Shown piece after piece: positions 55,972-64,000 of a stretch of 64,000 bases of DNA. The position numbers and the translations under genes are program-made. Source of the stretch: VRUE01 sp963737575 (GTDB lineage: Bacteria; Actinomycetota; Thermoleophilia; Solirubrobacterales; 70-9); NCBI GenBank assembly GCA_963737575.1, contig CAVTTJ010000006.1:1-64000 (forward strand), in the 5' to 3' direction. Within the stretch, counting starts at the first letter, position 1. Every line of letters starts with the position of its first letter. The notes under the pieces were generated by a model, which was given only the letters and a program-made list of their open reading frames with translations, was not told the DNA's origin and searched no databases.

Positions 55972-56538
55972 ATGGGCCGGGCCACCATCGCTCTCCTCCT
56001 GATCGCCCTCCTGGCTGCCGGCTGCGGCAAGCCCGGTCACGGTGCGGAAACCGATTCCGAGAAGGGGTCCGATGCCGACATCCTCAATGTGGCGCTCGGC
56101 CAGGAGATGACAGCGCTGGAGGCCTATACCGAGGGGTCGGCGCTGATCGGGCCGCGATTCGCCCCCGCGGCCCGCCGCCTCCGCGCCCAGGAGCAGGAAT
56201 ACGTGAGTGCGATCGCCAAGGCGATACGCGGCCTCGGTGGGGAAGCCACCTCGACCGCATCCGGAATCGAACCGGACGAACTGCACAACCAGCGCGACGC
56301 GCTGACCATGGCCTACGAACTCGAAAGCGCCGCGCTCGCATACGACGTCGAAGTAGCGCCGCGGCTCTTCTCCGACGCCCCGCAGACCCTCGCCGCCTCG
56401 CTCGCCGCGGGCCACGCGCAGCATCTGGTGGTCCTCCGTCAGGGCCTCGGCGCCCCACTCGCCGAGGCATTCCCGAAGGCCTTCGACGGCGGCGAAGTTC
56501 CTCCCCCTGGTGGCGATACGCCGCCCGGTAAAGGATGA
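55972..56538 (+). CDS. ferritin-like lipoprotein
   Basis: A 188-residue lipoprotein. Lipobox LLAAGC (about residue 18) is followed by a short linker. The helical domain (about 35-170) has ferritin-like helix pairs: ILNVALGQEMTALEAYTEG, RRLRAQEQEYVSAIAKAIRG, LTMAYELESAALAYD, LAAGHAQHLVVLRQGLG. E-x-x-x-x-E/Y and H-x-x-H positions resemble DUF4439-like proteins; iron binding is not demonstrated. The C-terminus is Pro/Gly-rich. It lies seven bases before the MmpL transporter gene and is probably co-transcribed with it. Confidence 0.75.
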   Translation: MGRATIALLLIALLAAGCGKPGHGAETDSEKGSDADILNVALGQEMTALEAYTEGSALIGPRFAPAARRLRAQEQEYVSAIAKAIRGLGGEATSTASGIEPDELHNQRDALTMAYELESAALAYDVEVAPRLFSDAPQTLAASLAAGHAQHLVVLRQGLGAPLAEAFPKAFDGGEVPPPGGDTPPGKG

Positions 56539-56545
56539 TCTGCGC

Positions 56546-58744
56546 GTGACCGGGCCTCTGTACGCGATCGGCGGGTTCTGCTCCCGGCACCATTGGCCGA
56601 CGATCGCCGTCTGGCTGGTGGCCGCCATCGTGCTGGTGGTGGTCGGCCAGGCCTCCGGCGACAAGACCAACGACAACCTGACCCTGCCCGGGACCGGCTC
56701 GACCACGGCGACCGAACTGCTCGAAGACAATCTGCCTGAACAGGCCTTCGGCAGCAACCCGTTGGCGATCGAAGCCACGGGCGGCGCCCAGCTCACCGAC
56801 CCGAAGTACGCGAAGGCGATCGAAGAAACCGGGAAACGGCTCAACGCGCTGCACTACGTGAACTCGGCGATCAGCCCGCTGACCCCACAGGGCGCCCAGT
56901 TCCTCAGCAAGGACCGTTCGGTCGGCTATTTCCCGGTGGTCCTCGGCGTCGGCCCGGGCGAACTGACTGAGGAGCAGGCGGAAGCGGTCCTCGACTCGGC
57001 GGAGCCGGCCAAGCGGGCCGGGCTCGAGACCTCCGTCGGCGCCTACGTCGGCCAGCAGCTCTCGAAGCCCGACACCGGAATCAGCGACGCGATCGGAATC
57101 GCCGCGGCAATCGTGATCCTGCTCTTCGCCTTCGGCACGGCGACGGCAATGGTCATGCCGATCGGCTCGGCGATCATCGGCCTCGCGATCTCGCTCTCGG
57201 TGATCCGCCTCCTGGAGAACGTGGTCGAAGTGCCGAGCGTCGCCGCGACCCTGGCGACGATGATCGGCCTCGGGGTCGGGATCGACTACGCGCTCTTCAT
57301 CGTCACCCGCCACAAACTCCAGCTCGGCGAAGGGATGGAGCTGCGCGAGTCGATCGCCCGCGCCACGGCGACGGCCGGCGGCGCCGTCGTCTTCGCCGGC
57401 TTCACGGTCGTGATTGCGCTCTGCTCGCTCGCCTTCGCCGGGATCCCGCTGGTCAGCACGCTCGGGTTCACCGCCGCGATTGCAGTCGTCGTCGCGGTCT
57501 GCGCGGCGGCCACGCTGCTGCCGGCATTGCTCGGGGCGCTCGGGCCGCACATCAACTCCCTGCGGGTGCCTTTCGGCAACAGCGGGCCGGACGAGGGCGA
57601 GCCGCACGGCTGGCGTCGGTGGGCCCGGGGGGTCGCCTCCCGGCCGTGGCGCTCGGCGCTTGCGGCCCTCGCGGTCCTCGTCACCCTGGCGCTGCCGATC
57701 TTCCAGCTCGAGCTCGGCCAGAACGACCTCAGCGCCCTGCCGAAGTCGACCACCGCGCGCCAGAACTACGACTCGTTGACGAAGGGCTTCGGGCCCGGCG
57801 TCAACGGCCCCCTGCTGATCACTTCCAAGTTCCAGACCGCCGAGGAGGCCGAACGGTCGCTACCTGTCCTCGCCAAAGAAGTCGAAGCGGCACCCGACGT
57901 CGCCTTCGTCGCCAAACCGACCCTGGACAAGTCCGGGACCGTCGCCGTCTTCACGGCGATCTCGAAATCGGCGCCCTGGGCGGACGAGACCGTGAGCCTG
58001 GTCGAAGACCTGCGCGAAACGACGATCCCGAACGCCCTCAAGGGCACCGACGGCGCCGCTTACGTCGGCGGCCAGACCGCCGGCTACATCGACCTCGCCA
58101 CGGAGATCGCCGACAAGCTGCCGCTGATGATCGGGATCGTCGTCGCGCTCAGCTTCTTCGTCCTCCTGCTCGCCTTCCGCTCCCTTCTGGTGCCGGTCAA
58201 GGCCGCGGCGATGAACCTGCTCTCGGTTGCCGCCGCCTACGGGGTCGTGACGGCCGTCTTCCAGCTCGGCTGGGGAGCCTCGCTGATCGGCCTCGACCAC
58301 TCGATCCCGATCGTCAGCTTCGTGCCACTGCTGATGTTCGCGATCCTCTTCGGCCTCTCGATGGACTACGAGGTTTTCCTTCTCACCCAGATGCGCGAGC
58401 ACTACCGCCAGAACGAAGACGAGAAGGAGGCGGTGATCGAGGGCCTGGCCAACACCGGCCGCGTGATCACCTCCGCGGCGGCGATCATGGTCTGCGTGTT
58501 CACCAGCTTCGTGCTCAACGGCAACCCGATCGTCAAGGAGTTCGGGGTCGGGCTGGCGGTTGCGATCGCGATCGACTCGACCCTGGTCCGATGCCTGCTG
58601 GTCCCCGCGGTGATGGTCCTGCTCGGCCGCCGCGCCTGGTGGCTGCCCGCCTGGATGGAGCGCTTCCTCCCCCACATCAGCATCGAGGGGGAGGAATACT
58701 TCGCCGAGCGCGACGCCGCCGCCGCGGCCCCGTCGGGCGACTGA
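56546..58744 (+). CDS. MMPL-family RND transporter
   Basis: A 732-residue MmpL-type inner-membrane transporter. TM1 is at about 15-35. A periplasmic loop (about 40-170) is followed by five helices (about 175-360: AIVILLFAFGTATAMVMPIG, IGLGVGIDYALFIVTRH). A second half begins at about 375 with its own loop and helices (MIGIVVALSFFVLLLAFRSL, FAILFGLSMDYEVFLLTQM). GIDYALF and SMDYEVF are the proton-relay Asp-Tyr motifs of MmpL proteins. It is expected to export lipids or siderophores. GTG 56546 has AAAGGATG eight bases upstream. Downstream pgsA follows after 12 bases. Confidence 0.92.
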   Translation: MTGPLYAIGGFCSRHHWPTIAVWLVAAIVLVVVGQASGDKTNDNLTLPGTGSTTATELLEDNLPEQAFGSNPLAIEATGGAQLTDPKYAKAIEETGKRLNALHYVNSAISPLTPQGAQFLSKDRSVGYFPVVLGVGPGELTEEQAEAVLDSAEPAKRAGLETSVGAYVGQQLSKPDTGISDAIGIAAAIVILLFAFGTATAMVMPIGSAIIGLAISLSVIRLLENVVEVPSVAATLATMIGLGVGIDYALFIVTRHKLQLGEGMELRESIARATATAGGAVVFAGFTVVIALCSLAFAGIPLVSTLGFTAAIAVVVAVCAAATLLPALLGALGPHINSLRVPFGNSGPDEGEPHGWRRWARGVASRPWRSALAALAVLVTLALPIFQLELGQNDLSALPKSTTARQNYDSLTKGFGPGVNGPLLITSKFQTAEEAERSLPVLAKEVEAAPDVAFVAKPTLDKSGTVAVFTAISKSAPWADETVSLVEDLRETTIPNALKGTDGAAYVGGQTAGYIDLATEIADKLPLMIGIVVALSFFVLLLAFRSLLVPVKAAAMNLLSVAAAYGVVTAVFQLGWGASLIGLDHSIPIVSFVPLLMFAILFGLSMDYEVFLLTQMREHYRQNEDEKEAVIEGLANTGRVITSAAAIMVCVFTSFVLNGNPIVKEFGVGLAVAIAIDSTLVRCLLVPAVMVLLGRRAWWLPAWMERFLPHISIEGEEYFAERDAAAAAPSGD

Positions 58745-58756
58745 TCGATTTGACCG

Positions 58757-59332
58757 ATGTTCCCTCTCAACCTCCCCAACGCGTTGACCATGCTCCGGAT
58801 CCTCGCGGTGCCGGTCGTGGTGGTGACCCTGCTCGGGGAGACCTCGAACGGCGACGCCCTCGCCGCCGGTGTTTTCGCTCTCGCGGCGCTGACCGACGGG
58901 CTCGACGGCTACTTCGCCCGCTCCCGCGATGCGGTGACGACCTTCGGCAAGCTGATGGACCCGATCGCCGACAAGCTCCTGATCGCCGCCGCGCTCATCT
59001 CGCTCGTCTCGCTCGACCGTCTCGCCGCCTGGGTGGCGATGGTGATCATCGCCCGCGAGTTCGCCGTGACCGTCATGCGGGCGATTGCCGTCGAGCGCGG
59101 GATCGTGATCTCGGCGAGCTGGCTCGGCAAGCTGAAGACGGTTCTCCAGATCGCCGCCGTCTTCGCCCTGATCGCGGCCAACCCTGCGCCGGCCTGGGTC
59201 GACGCCCTCGTCTACCTGGCGGTCGCGGTGACCCTGATCAGCGGCGCCGACTACTTCTTCGGCCTCCGTCGACGACTCTCAGAGCGGTCGCATATGGCGA
59301 CGACCGAAGGCCGGAGCCATGGGCGGAATTGA
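58757..59332 (+). CDS. pgsA: CDP-diacylglycerol-glycerol-3-phosphate phosphatidyltransferase
   Basis: A 191-residue membrane enzyme of the CDP-alcohol phosphatidyltransferase family. The metal-binding signature D-x2-DG-x2-AR-x8-G-x3-D-x3-D is complete (DGLDGYFAR...GKLMDPIADK, about 46-72). Hydrophobic segments flank it. The start MFPLNLPNALTMLRI and the IAREFAVTVMR segment point to PgsA, which makes phosphatidylglycerol phosphate. It follows the MmpL gene, so lipid export and lipid synthesis may be linked. It ends at a hairpin shared with the convergent folE2. Confidence 0.9.
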   Translation: MFPLNLPNALTMLRILAVPVVVVTLLGETSNGDALAAGVFALAALTDGLDGYFARSRDAVTTFGKLMDPIADKLLIAAALISLVSLDRLAAWVAMVIIAREFAVTVMRAIAVERGIVISASWLGKLKTVLQIAAVFALIAANPAPAWVDALVYLAVAVTLISGADYFFGLRRRLSERSHMATTEGRSHGRN

Positions 59333-59335
59333 TTC

Positions 59336-59389
59336 GGCGTCAGCCGGCGCCGATCACAGTCTGATTCCCCTCGGCGCCGGGCTGACGCC
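59336..59389. terminator. bidirectional hairpin between pgsA and folE2
   Basis: GGCGTCAGCCGGCGCCGA (59336-59353) is the near-complement of TCGGCGCCGGGCTGACGCC (59371-59389), with a 17-base loop. It separates the two convergent genes and touches the folE2 stop. There is no U-tract, as usual in high-GC bacteria. Confidence 0.7.
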
Positions 59390-60393
59390 TATGTCGCCGG
59401 AGCCTCCAGCCACTCGCGCCTCGTGAGGTGGCGGCGCTGATGCTCGCCGCCCTCCAGCTCCTCGCGCAGGTCCTCTAGCTTGCCGTAGCGCTCGGCGACG
59501 ACGTTGTGGCGGTGAATCGTCTCGAGGTTTTCCTGGCGCGCCATCACGAACGCCTCCCCAGGCAGGTCGGGGTAGCCCTCGACCACCTGGCGCAGCATCT
59601 CCCGAACGCAGTCCTCGACGAAGCGGGGGTTGGCGTGGGCCTTCTCGACCACCGAGAGCTCGTCGGGGCGCTTCATCAGCTCGTAGATCTCCGAGCTCAT
59701 CGAGGTCTCGACGATCCGCAGCAGCTCCGGGGCGTCGATCCAGCTCGGCCCGCCCTCCGGGCAGCCGATGTGGAGCGTGCCGATCCCTCGCTGGTTGTGG
59801 GTGGCGATCGGCACCGCCTCGATCGCGGTCTCGATCTGCTCGGCGTCGAAGCCGCCCTCGGCCAGCCGTTCGCGGGCCACGCCGGCGACCATCTCCTGCG
59901 CGCAGGGGCATGCGGTCATGCCCTGGGCCTGGACCCCGGTCAGCGTCCGCGTCCCTCGCAGCGAGGCCACCGCGGTCCCGAACAGCGTGTAGATCTCCTG
60001 GGTTCGGATGCCGCTCTCGGGGGTGGTCACCGTCTGCGGGTAGCGCGCCGTGACCGACACCTCGGCCCGGAGCCCGCCCTGGCGCTCGCGCACGTTCTGG
60101 GCGATGTGGGTCGCGAGGACCTCGGCGCGAAAGGCCTCGCCGAGGACGACCTCGTCGATCGCCTCGGCGACGATTTCCTCGAACCGGGACATGTGGACCC
60201 CGGCCTGGCGCGGGTTGAGATCGACGAAGCACTCGAAGTCGGCGTGGAAGAGGTTCTCGGCGCCGTCGGTCTTGACCCGGATCACCTTCTCGACCCCGGT
60301 GACGCCGACCCGGGAGAGGCTGACCATCGTCTCCGGGGTCCCGGCCTGGATGTCGGTGGCGGTGGGCGAGACCGTGCTCGGGCGAGTTGCCAT
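59389..60393 (-). CDS. folE2: GTP cyclohydrolase, FolE2/MptA type
   Basis: A 334-residue type IB GTP cyclohydrolase (COG1469). SLSRVGVTGVEKVI opens the T-fold, HADFECFVDLNPRQAGVHMS and RFEEIVAEAIDEVV follow, and the metal-binding Cys is in GMTACPCAQEMVAG (about 160). HNQRGIGTLHIGCPEG carries the conserved His/Cys region. The closing VMARQENLETIHRHNVVAER is typical. The MTACPCAQ and VGVTGV motifs look nearer to archaeal MptA than to the usual bacterial FolE2. It makes a dihydroneopterin compound from GTP for folate. No other folate gene is adjacent. Divergent from the sigma gene. Confidence 0.9.
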   Translation of the reverse strand: MATRPSTVSPTATDIQAGTPETMVSLSRVGVTGVEKVIRVKTDGAENLFHADFECFVDLNPRQAGVHMSRFEEIVAEAIDEVVLGEAFRAEVLATHIAQNVRERQGGLRAEVSVTARYPQTVTTPESGIRTQEIYTLFGTAVASLRGTRTLTGVQAQGMTACPCAQEMVAGVARERLAEGGFDAEQIETAIEAVPIATHNQRGIGTLHIGCPEGGPSWIDAPELLRIVETSMSSEIYELMKRPDELSVVEKAHANPRFVEDCVREMLRQVVEGYPDLPGEAFVMARQENLETIHRHNVVAERYGKLEDLREELEGGEHQRRHLTRREWLEAPAT

Positions 60394-60524
60394 CGGCCCA
60401 AAGGTTAGACGGCGGGGGGCCTCGGCAGTCGAGACTATCTCCCTATACTTCGGCCTTGCCGGAGCGTTGGGGCCGGCACCCCGGAGGGGGGAGACGTTGC
60501 ACCGGAGGCAGTGAGATCGAGCCG

Positions 60525-61649
60525 TTGGAGACTGTCCCAGAGGGACTGGATCAGGATTCGGGTGCCCAGCCGTTCGCAGACCAGGAGGAGCTGCGAGGGC
60601 TGATCGCGCTGGGCCGCGAGCGCGGTTACCTGACCTTCGAGCAGATCGCCTCGACTCTCGAGGAGGTCGAGGTGACCAAGGAGCAGGTCAGCGGACTGCA
60701 TGCCCATCTCGTCGAGAACGGGGTCGAGGTCATCTCCGAAGACGGCGTCAGCGCCTACAAAGAGCAGCGCGAAGAGGCGGCAAACGGGCAGCCGAAGAAA
60801 CCCGAGCTCGACCTGACGATCGAACCGAGCCTCGACTCGCTCCGGCTCTACCTTCGGTCGATCGGGAAAGTCGACCTCCTGACCGCGGCGGAGGAGGTCG
60901 AGCTGGCGAAGCGGATCGAGCGCGGCGACATGCTCGCCAAGCGGCAGATGGTCGAGGCCAACCTGCGCCTCGTAGTCTCGATCGCGAAAGGGTATCTGGG
61001 GCGCGGGCTCAGCTTTCTCGACCTGATCCAGGAGGGTTCGCTGGGGCTGATCCGCGCGGTCGAGAAGTTCGACTATCGCCGCGGCTACAAGTTCTCCACC
61101 TACGCAACCTGGTGGATCCGCCAGGCGGTGACGCGGGCGATCGCCGACAAGGCGCGGACGATCAGGATCCCCGTGCACATGGTCGAGAAGCTGAACCGGG
61201 TCGCCCACGTCGAGCGCCAGCTGGTCCAGCGCCTCGGGCGCGAGCCGGAGGCGGCCGAGATCGCCGTCGAGCTGCGCTGGCCGATCGGCGACGTGCGCGA
61301 GATCCTGCGGGTCGCGCAGCTGCCGGTCTCGCTCGAGAAACCGGTCGGGGACGAGGACGAGTCGGAGCTCGGCGACTTCGTCGCCGACGAGGCGGTCGCC
61401 GAGCCGTTCGAGGAGGCGAGCGAACACCTGCAGAAGGAGGGGGTGCGCAAAGCGCTCGACGCGCTGCCCGAACGCGAGCGGCAGGTGATCGAGCTCCGCT
61501 ACGGCCTCTCCGGGCTCGAACCGCTGACCCTCGAGGAGGTCGGCCGGACCTTCGGGGTGACCCGCGAGCGGGTCCGCCAGATCGAGAACAGCACGCTGAA
61601 AAAGCTGCAGCGCCTGCCCGAGGCGCAGATGCTGCGCGAGACAGCCTAG
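60525..61649 (+). CDS. sigA: RNA polymerase primary-type sigma factor
   Basis: A 374-residue sigma-70. Region 1.1 (about 20-75: LRGLIALGRERGYLTFEQIA) and 1.2 (SLDSLRLYLRSIGKVDLLT) are present. Region 2 carries NLRLVVSIAKGYLGRGLSFL, DLIQEGSLGLIRAVEKFDYR and the -10-recognising YKFSTYATWWIRQAVTRAI (about 187). Region 3 has HMVEKLNRV. Region 4 ends LTLEEVGRTFGVTRERVRQI. The presence of region 1.1 and full length supports a primary (group 1) sigma rather than an alternative one. TTG 60525 is the likely start; the GGAGG at 60504 is rather far, so another start is possible. Confidence 0.9.
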   Translation: METVPEGLDQDSGAQPFADQEELRGLIALGRERGYLTFEQIASTLEEVEVTKEQVSGLHAHLVENGVEVISEDGVSAYKEQREEAANGQPKKPELDLTIEPSLDSLRLYLRSIGKVDLLTAAEEVELAKRIERGDMLAKRQMVEANLRLVVSIAKGYLGRGLSFLDLIQEGSLGLIRAVEKFDYRRGYKFSTYATWWIRQAVTRAIADKARTIRIPVHMVEKLNRVAHVERQLVQRLGREPEAAEIAVELRWPIGDVREILRVAQLPVSLEKPVGDEDESELGDFVADEAVAEPFEEASEHLQKEGVRKALDALPERERQVIELRYGLSGLEPLTLEEVGRTFGVTRERVRQIENSTLKKLQRLPEAQMLRETA

Positions 61650-62149
61650 GCGGGATCGAGCACGAAGACCGCGATCTCGCGGTCGAGCTTCTCCGCGTAT
61701 TCGTCGAAGCCCGAGTACTGGACGTTGTGCTTGCGCCAGAGGTCTGCGCGCTCCTCGCCATCGGCGACCCTGGCCCGCACCCGCTGCTTTCTGCTCCCGA
61801 TCTCGACGTCGGCGTCCGGGTTGGCCATCAGGTTCAGCGACCAGGCCGGCCTCGGCGCGTTGCCGGCGTTGGTATTGATGACGACTAACCGGCCCTCGTC
61901 CTCGAGGTAGACGACGGGACACGTCCGAAGCTGCCCGGATTTGCGGCCGGTCGTCGTCAGCAGGAGGACCGGCGCTCTGCCGACCTTCCCCCCTATCCGG
62001 CCGCGCGAGAGCCTGTAGAGAGGCGTGTTCAGCTTCCCGGTCCAGCGCAGCCCCGTCGCCCCGAGCGACATCGAGAGGCGCGAGTAGAAACGGTCGCGAG
62101 GCACGACCGCGAGTATCTCAGAGCCGGCGCGTGGCGCCTTTCCCGTCAT
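61646..62149 (-). CDS. deazaflavin-dependent nitroreductase-like (Ddn/DUF385) protein
   Basis: A protein of about 167 residues of the Ddn-like split-barrel family. RGRIGGKVGRAPVLLLTTTGRKSGQLRTCPV carries the family signature LLTTxGRKSG-x-RTxPV. AGNAPRPAWSLNLMANPDA is the F420-binding region, and ELY-type ends are replaced by DREIAVFVLDPA. It likely binds F420. The start could be ATG 62149, GTG further in, or the ATG before SLGATGLRW, because the N-terminus is not conserved. It overlaps the sigma stop by four bases and precedes the divergent tRNA-Tyr. Confidence 0.82.
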   Translation of the reverse strand: MTGKAPRAGSEILAVVPRDRFYSRLSMSLGATGLRWTGKLNTPLYRLSRGRIGGKVGRAPVLLLTTTGRKSGQLRTCPVVYLEDEGRLVVINTNAGNAPRPAWSLNLMANPDADVEIGSRKQRVRARVADGEERADLWRKHNVQYSGFDEYAEKLDREIAVFVLDPA

Positions 62150-62198
62150 ATGGACGGGAAAAGCGCCAGGCCCGACCAATTAGAATCACCAAGTTCCC

Positions 62199-62280
62199 GG
62201 GGGAGTGTCCGAGTGGTTAAAGGAGATTGGCTGTAAACCAATTGGCTCTGCCTACGCAGGTTCGAATCCTGCCTCCCCCA
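62199..62280 (+). tRNA. tRNA-Tyr(GTA)
   Basis: An 82-base class II tRNA. GGGGGAG pairs with CTCCCCC (62273-62279). The anticodon stem ATTGG/CCAAT encloses CTGTAAA, giving anticodon GTA. The short variable arm and the GGTTCGAATCC T arm are complete. CCA is not encoded. Its 3' 29 bases overlap the antisense end of the lipoprotein frame. Confidence 0.95.
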
Positions 62281-62836
62281 TCAGTAGCCGGGTTCCAGCT
62301 GATATGCCGGATCCGTCGGCGGCGGCCCGCTCAGTTCCGCTTTCGTGAGATCCACCTTTCCCTCCTTCGGGGAAAAGGCTGACCACGCGGTTGCCTGCAA
62401 GTTCCACGAGCGCACTGAGCCGGCCGACGTGACTCGCTGAGACAAGGACGTGCCCACAAAGGGGCGGCGTATCAGCAGGCGCCTTGGCGTTCGGGTGGAT
62501 GATCGTCGGCAGCCGCTCGTCCGTCAGAAGGGCGGGTGGTCGCAGATCCACTTCGACAGCTGCGCCATACAGCGCGTTCGCATTTTCCGTCCATGGGGTC
62601 ACTCCGGCAAATGAGAGCCGTCGTCCGGCGGCGATCCGCCGGACGAGCTCGTCCTGCCTGACGATTGACTTGAGTCGGCGCGTGGTTTCGGGTGGGAGTG
62701 GATTTCGTACAAAGTGCCCAGAGGGACGGAGGTTGCAAGCCGTCAGTCCGGTCGAATCCGAGCTGCCGCCGCACCCGGCCGCGATCAGAGAACAGGCGAG
62801 AGCCACGGGGATCGAGAGCCGGCTGCCGCGAAGCAC
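62252..62836 (-). CDS. lipoprotein of unknown function, ending inside tRNA-Tyr
   Basis: A protein of about 194 residues. The lipobox SLIAAGC gives an acylated Cys near residue 22. The mature part contains LTACNLRPSG and PLCGHVLVSASHVGR, probably one disulfide. No family is recognised. The last residues (LLMGEAGFEPA) are antisense to tRNA-Tyr, so the functional C-terminus is probably just before it. The start GTG 62836 has no clear ribosome site. Confidence 0.6.
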   Translation of the reverse strand: MLRGSRLSIPVALACSLIAAGCGGSSDSTGLTACNLRPSGHFVRNPLPPETTRRLKSIVRQDELVRRIAAGRRLSFAGVTPWTENANALYGAAVEVDLRPPALLTDERLPTIIHPNAKAPADTPPLCGHVLVSASHVGRLSALVELAGNRVVSLFPEGGKGGSHESGTERAAADGSGISAGTRLLMGEAGFEPA

Positions 62837-62883
62837 GGCGCCAGCCTAAAGCCGCGGGAGGCCGCTGCTGGGATGATGCCGCG

Positions 62884-63603
62884 ATGGGCTCGGCTTCTCT
62901 CAGTGGGCGCGTGATCGCGATCGCCGGTATCGGCGGCGGGCTCGGGGCGGTCGTCGCCGAGCGGCTCGGCGGGGCTGGGGCGACCATCTGTGGGGCGGAT
63001 CGCGAGCAGGCGCATGCCGACGCTGTCGGCGCGGCGCTCGGTCTGCCGGAGGATCGCTGGGACTCCCGCGCCGTCGACCTTCTAGACGAGGACGGAGCGC
63101 GTGAGTGGTGCTCGGCGCTGATCGAGCGGTTCGGCCGCGTCGACGGCCTGATGCACCTGGTCGGCGGCTGGCGCGGGGGAGAGCCGCTGCACACGGCGCC
63201 GCTGGAGGACTGGGCGCTGCTCCAGGACCTCCTGATCCGCACCGTCCAGCACACCAGCCGCGCCTTCCACGACGCCCTCGTCGCGAGCGGCAGCGGCCGC
63301 TTCGTGCTGGTCTCGGCCAAGCAGGCGCAGGCGCCCTCCAACACCAACGCCGCCTACGCCGCGGCGAAGGCGGCGGCCGAGGCTTGGACTCTGGCGCTCG
63401 CCGACGGCTTCCCCGGCACCGGCGCCACGGCCAACATCGTCGTCGTCGAGGCGATCCTTACCCAGCGGATGCGGGAGGAGAGCCCCGGTGAGGAGTTCCC
63501 CACCTTCACCCCCGCCGAGCACATCGCAGACGCGATCGCATTTCTCTGTTCGGACGCGGCCGCGGAGATGAATGGGCAGCGATTGCTGCTAACGATGGGG
63601 TAG
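62884..63603 (+). CDS. short-chain dehydrogenase/reductase (SDR)
   Basis: A 239-residue SDR. The cofactor motif is variant AGIGGGLG (about 14-21). HLVGGWRGG stands where NNAG usually is. The Ser is in VLVSAKQAQ and YAAAK gives the Tyr-Lys pair (about 158-162). The end MNGQRLLLTMG is the common SDR closing strand. Its catalytic residues are present, so it is probably active; the substrate is unknown. It ends one base before the MerR regulator gene, so the two are probably co-transcribed. Confidence 0.85.
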   Translation: MGSASLSGRVIAIAGIGGGLGAVVAERLGGAGATICGADREQAHADAVGAALGLPEDRWDSRAVDLLDEDGAREWCSALIERFGRVDGLMHLVGGWRGGEPLHTAPLEDWALLQDLLIRTVQHTSRAFHDALVASGSGRFVLVSAKQAQAPSNTNAAYAAAKAAAEAWTLALADGFPGTGATANIVVVEAILTQRMREESPGEEFPTFTPAEHIADAIAFLCSDAAAEMNGQRLLLTMG

Positions 63604-64000
63604 ATGGCGAAGCCTGCCGAGGGGGAGATGACGATCAGGGAGCTGGCGGAGCGGACCGGGATGAGCGTCCGCAACATCCGCGCCCACCAGACACGCGGCC
63701 TGCTGCCGCCGCCGGTGGTCCGCGGCCGCACCGGCTACTACAACGAGGAGCACGTCGTCAGGATCGAGCTGACCCGCGAAATGCAGGCCGACGGCCTCAA
63801 CCTCGAGGCGATCCGGCGCGTCCTCGAAAGCGGCGACGGATCGGCGGCGGCGATTTCTGACTTCACCCGCCAGCTGCGGGCTCCGTTCGAAGACGAGGCG
63901 CCGGAGATCGTCGAGGGGGGCGAGATCGCCGGGATCTGGGGCGAAGGGGCGAACCCGGAACGCCGCGAGCGGGCCGAAAAGATCGGCCTCGTCCGGACCC
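63604..64000 (+). CDS. MerR-family regulator (3' end outside window)
   Basis: The first 132 residues of a MerR-type regulator. MTIRELAERTGMSVRNIRAH and QTRGLLPPPVVRGRTGYYNE form the winged HTH, followed by the dimerisation helix (HVVRIELTREMQADGLNLEAI). The effector domain runs off the window. ATG 63604 follows the SDR stop directly. Confidence 0.85.
   Translation, partial: MAKPAEGEMTIRELAERTGMSVRNIRAHQTRGLLPPPVVRGRTGYYNEEHVVRIELTREMQADGLNLEAIRRVLESGDGSAAAISDFTRQLRAPFEDEAPEIVEGGEIAGIWGEGANPERRERAEKIGLVRT

Overview
The window is high-GC bacterial DNA. GTG and TTG starts are common, genes are tightly packed, and many proteins are secreted. These include NHL/fibronectin-like proteins with Lys/Arg/His-rich C-termini, a DUF1800/DUF1501 pair, a CSLREA-domain protein, delta-60 repeats and a glycine-rich protein. 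This combination, with deazaflavin-type oxidoreductases, a class III alcohol dehydrogenase and a SigA-type sigma factor, suggests an actinobacterium of the Thermoleophilia/Solirubrobacterales type. That is an inference from gene content; no rRNA is present to confirm it.

Layout. 1-7.1 kb: core-like genes (metallo-hydrolase, universal stress protein, subtilase, tadA, tRNA-Ser(GGA), alpha/beta hydrolase, secreted proteins). 7.1-17.3 kb: an accessory region made of a staggered series of tRNA-Ser(CGA) copies. Two are 5' fragments, one is a decayed near-complete copy and one is intact, and each carries the same upstream promoter block. Between and beside them lie secreted orphan genes with strong promoters, small enzymes, and wreckage of an IS1595 transposase, a saccharopine-dehydrogenase-like enzyme, an NTF2-like protein and a peptidoglycan amidase. 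17.3-29.5 kb: NlpC/P60-like lipoprotein, cytochrome P450, delta-60 protein, methyltransferase/acetyltransferase pair, a split-barrel flavin/F420-type protein divergent from a TetR operon around a perfect 22-bp palindrome, a glycine-rich protein, and an alcohol dehydrogenase/formate dehydrogenase pair fit for formaldehyde oxidation. 29.5-35.7 kb: secreted CSLREA, DUF1800, DUF1501, blue-copper and RTX-like proteins.

36.0-53.4 kb is the most distinctive part. It is one apparent operon of six very large secreted proteins behind a consensus -35 box, with overlapping or near-touching junctions. It contains a two-gene module present twice in tandem: A = NHL propeller + fibronectin-like repeats + second propeller + polybasic tail; B = a roughly 915-residue protein of four related modules that I cannot assign to a known family. 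Three of the four module genes carry exactly one extra base each.

53.4-64 kb: tRNA-Thr(CGT), a TMEM175-like channel, an intact amidase, lipoproteins, uracil-DNA glycosylase family 5, a ferritin-like lipoprotein, an MmpL transporter, pgsA, folE2/mptA (sharing a hairpin terminator with pgsA), a primary-type sigma factor, a Ddn-like protein, tRNA-Tyr(GTA), an SDR and the start of a MerR regulator.

No CRISPR array, intact transposase, integrase, rRNA or replication origin was recognised.
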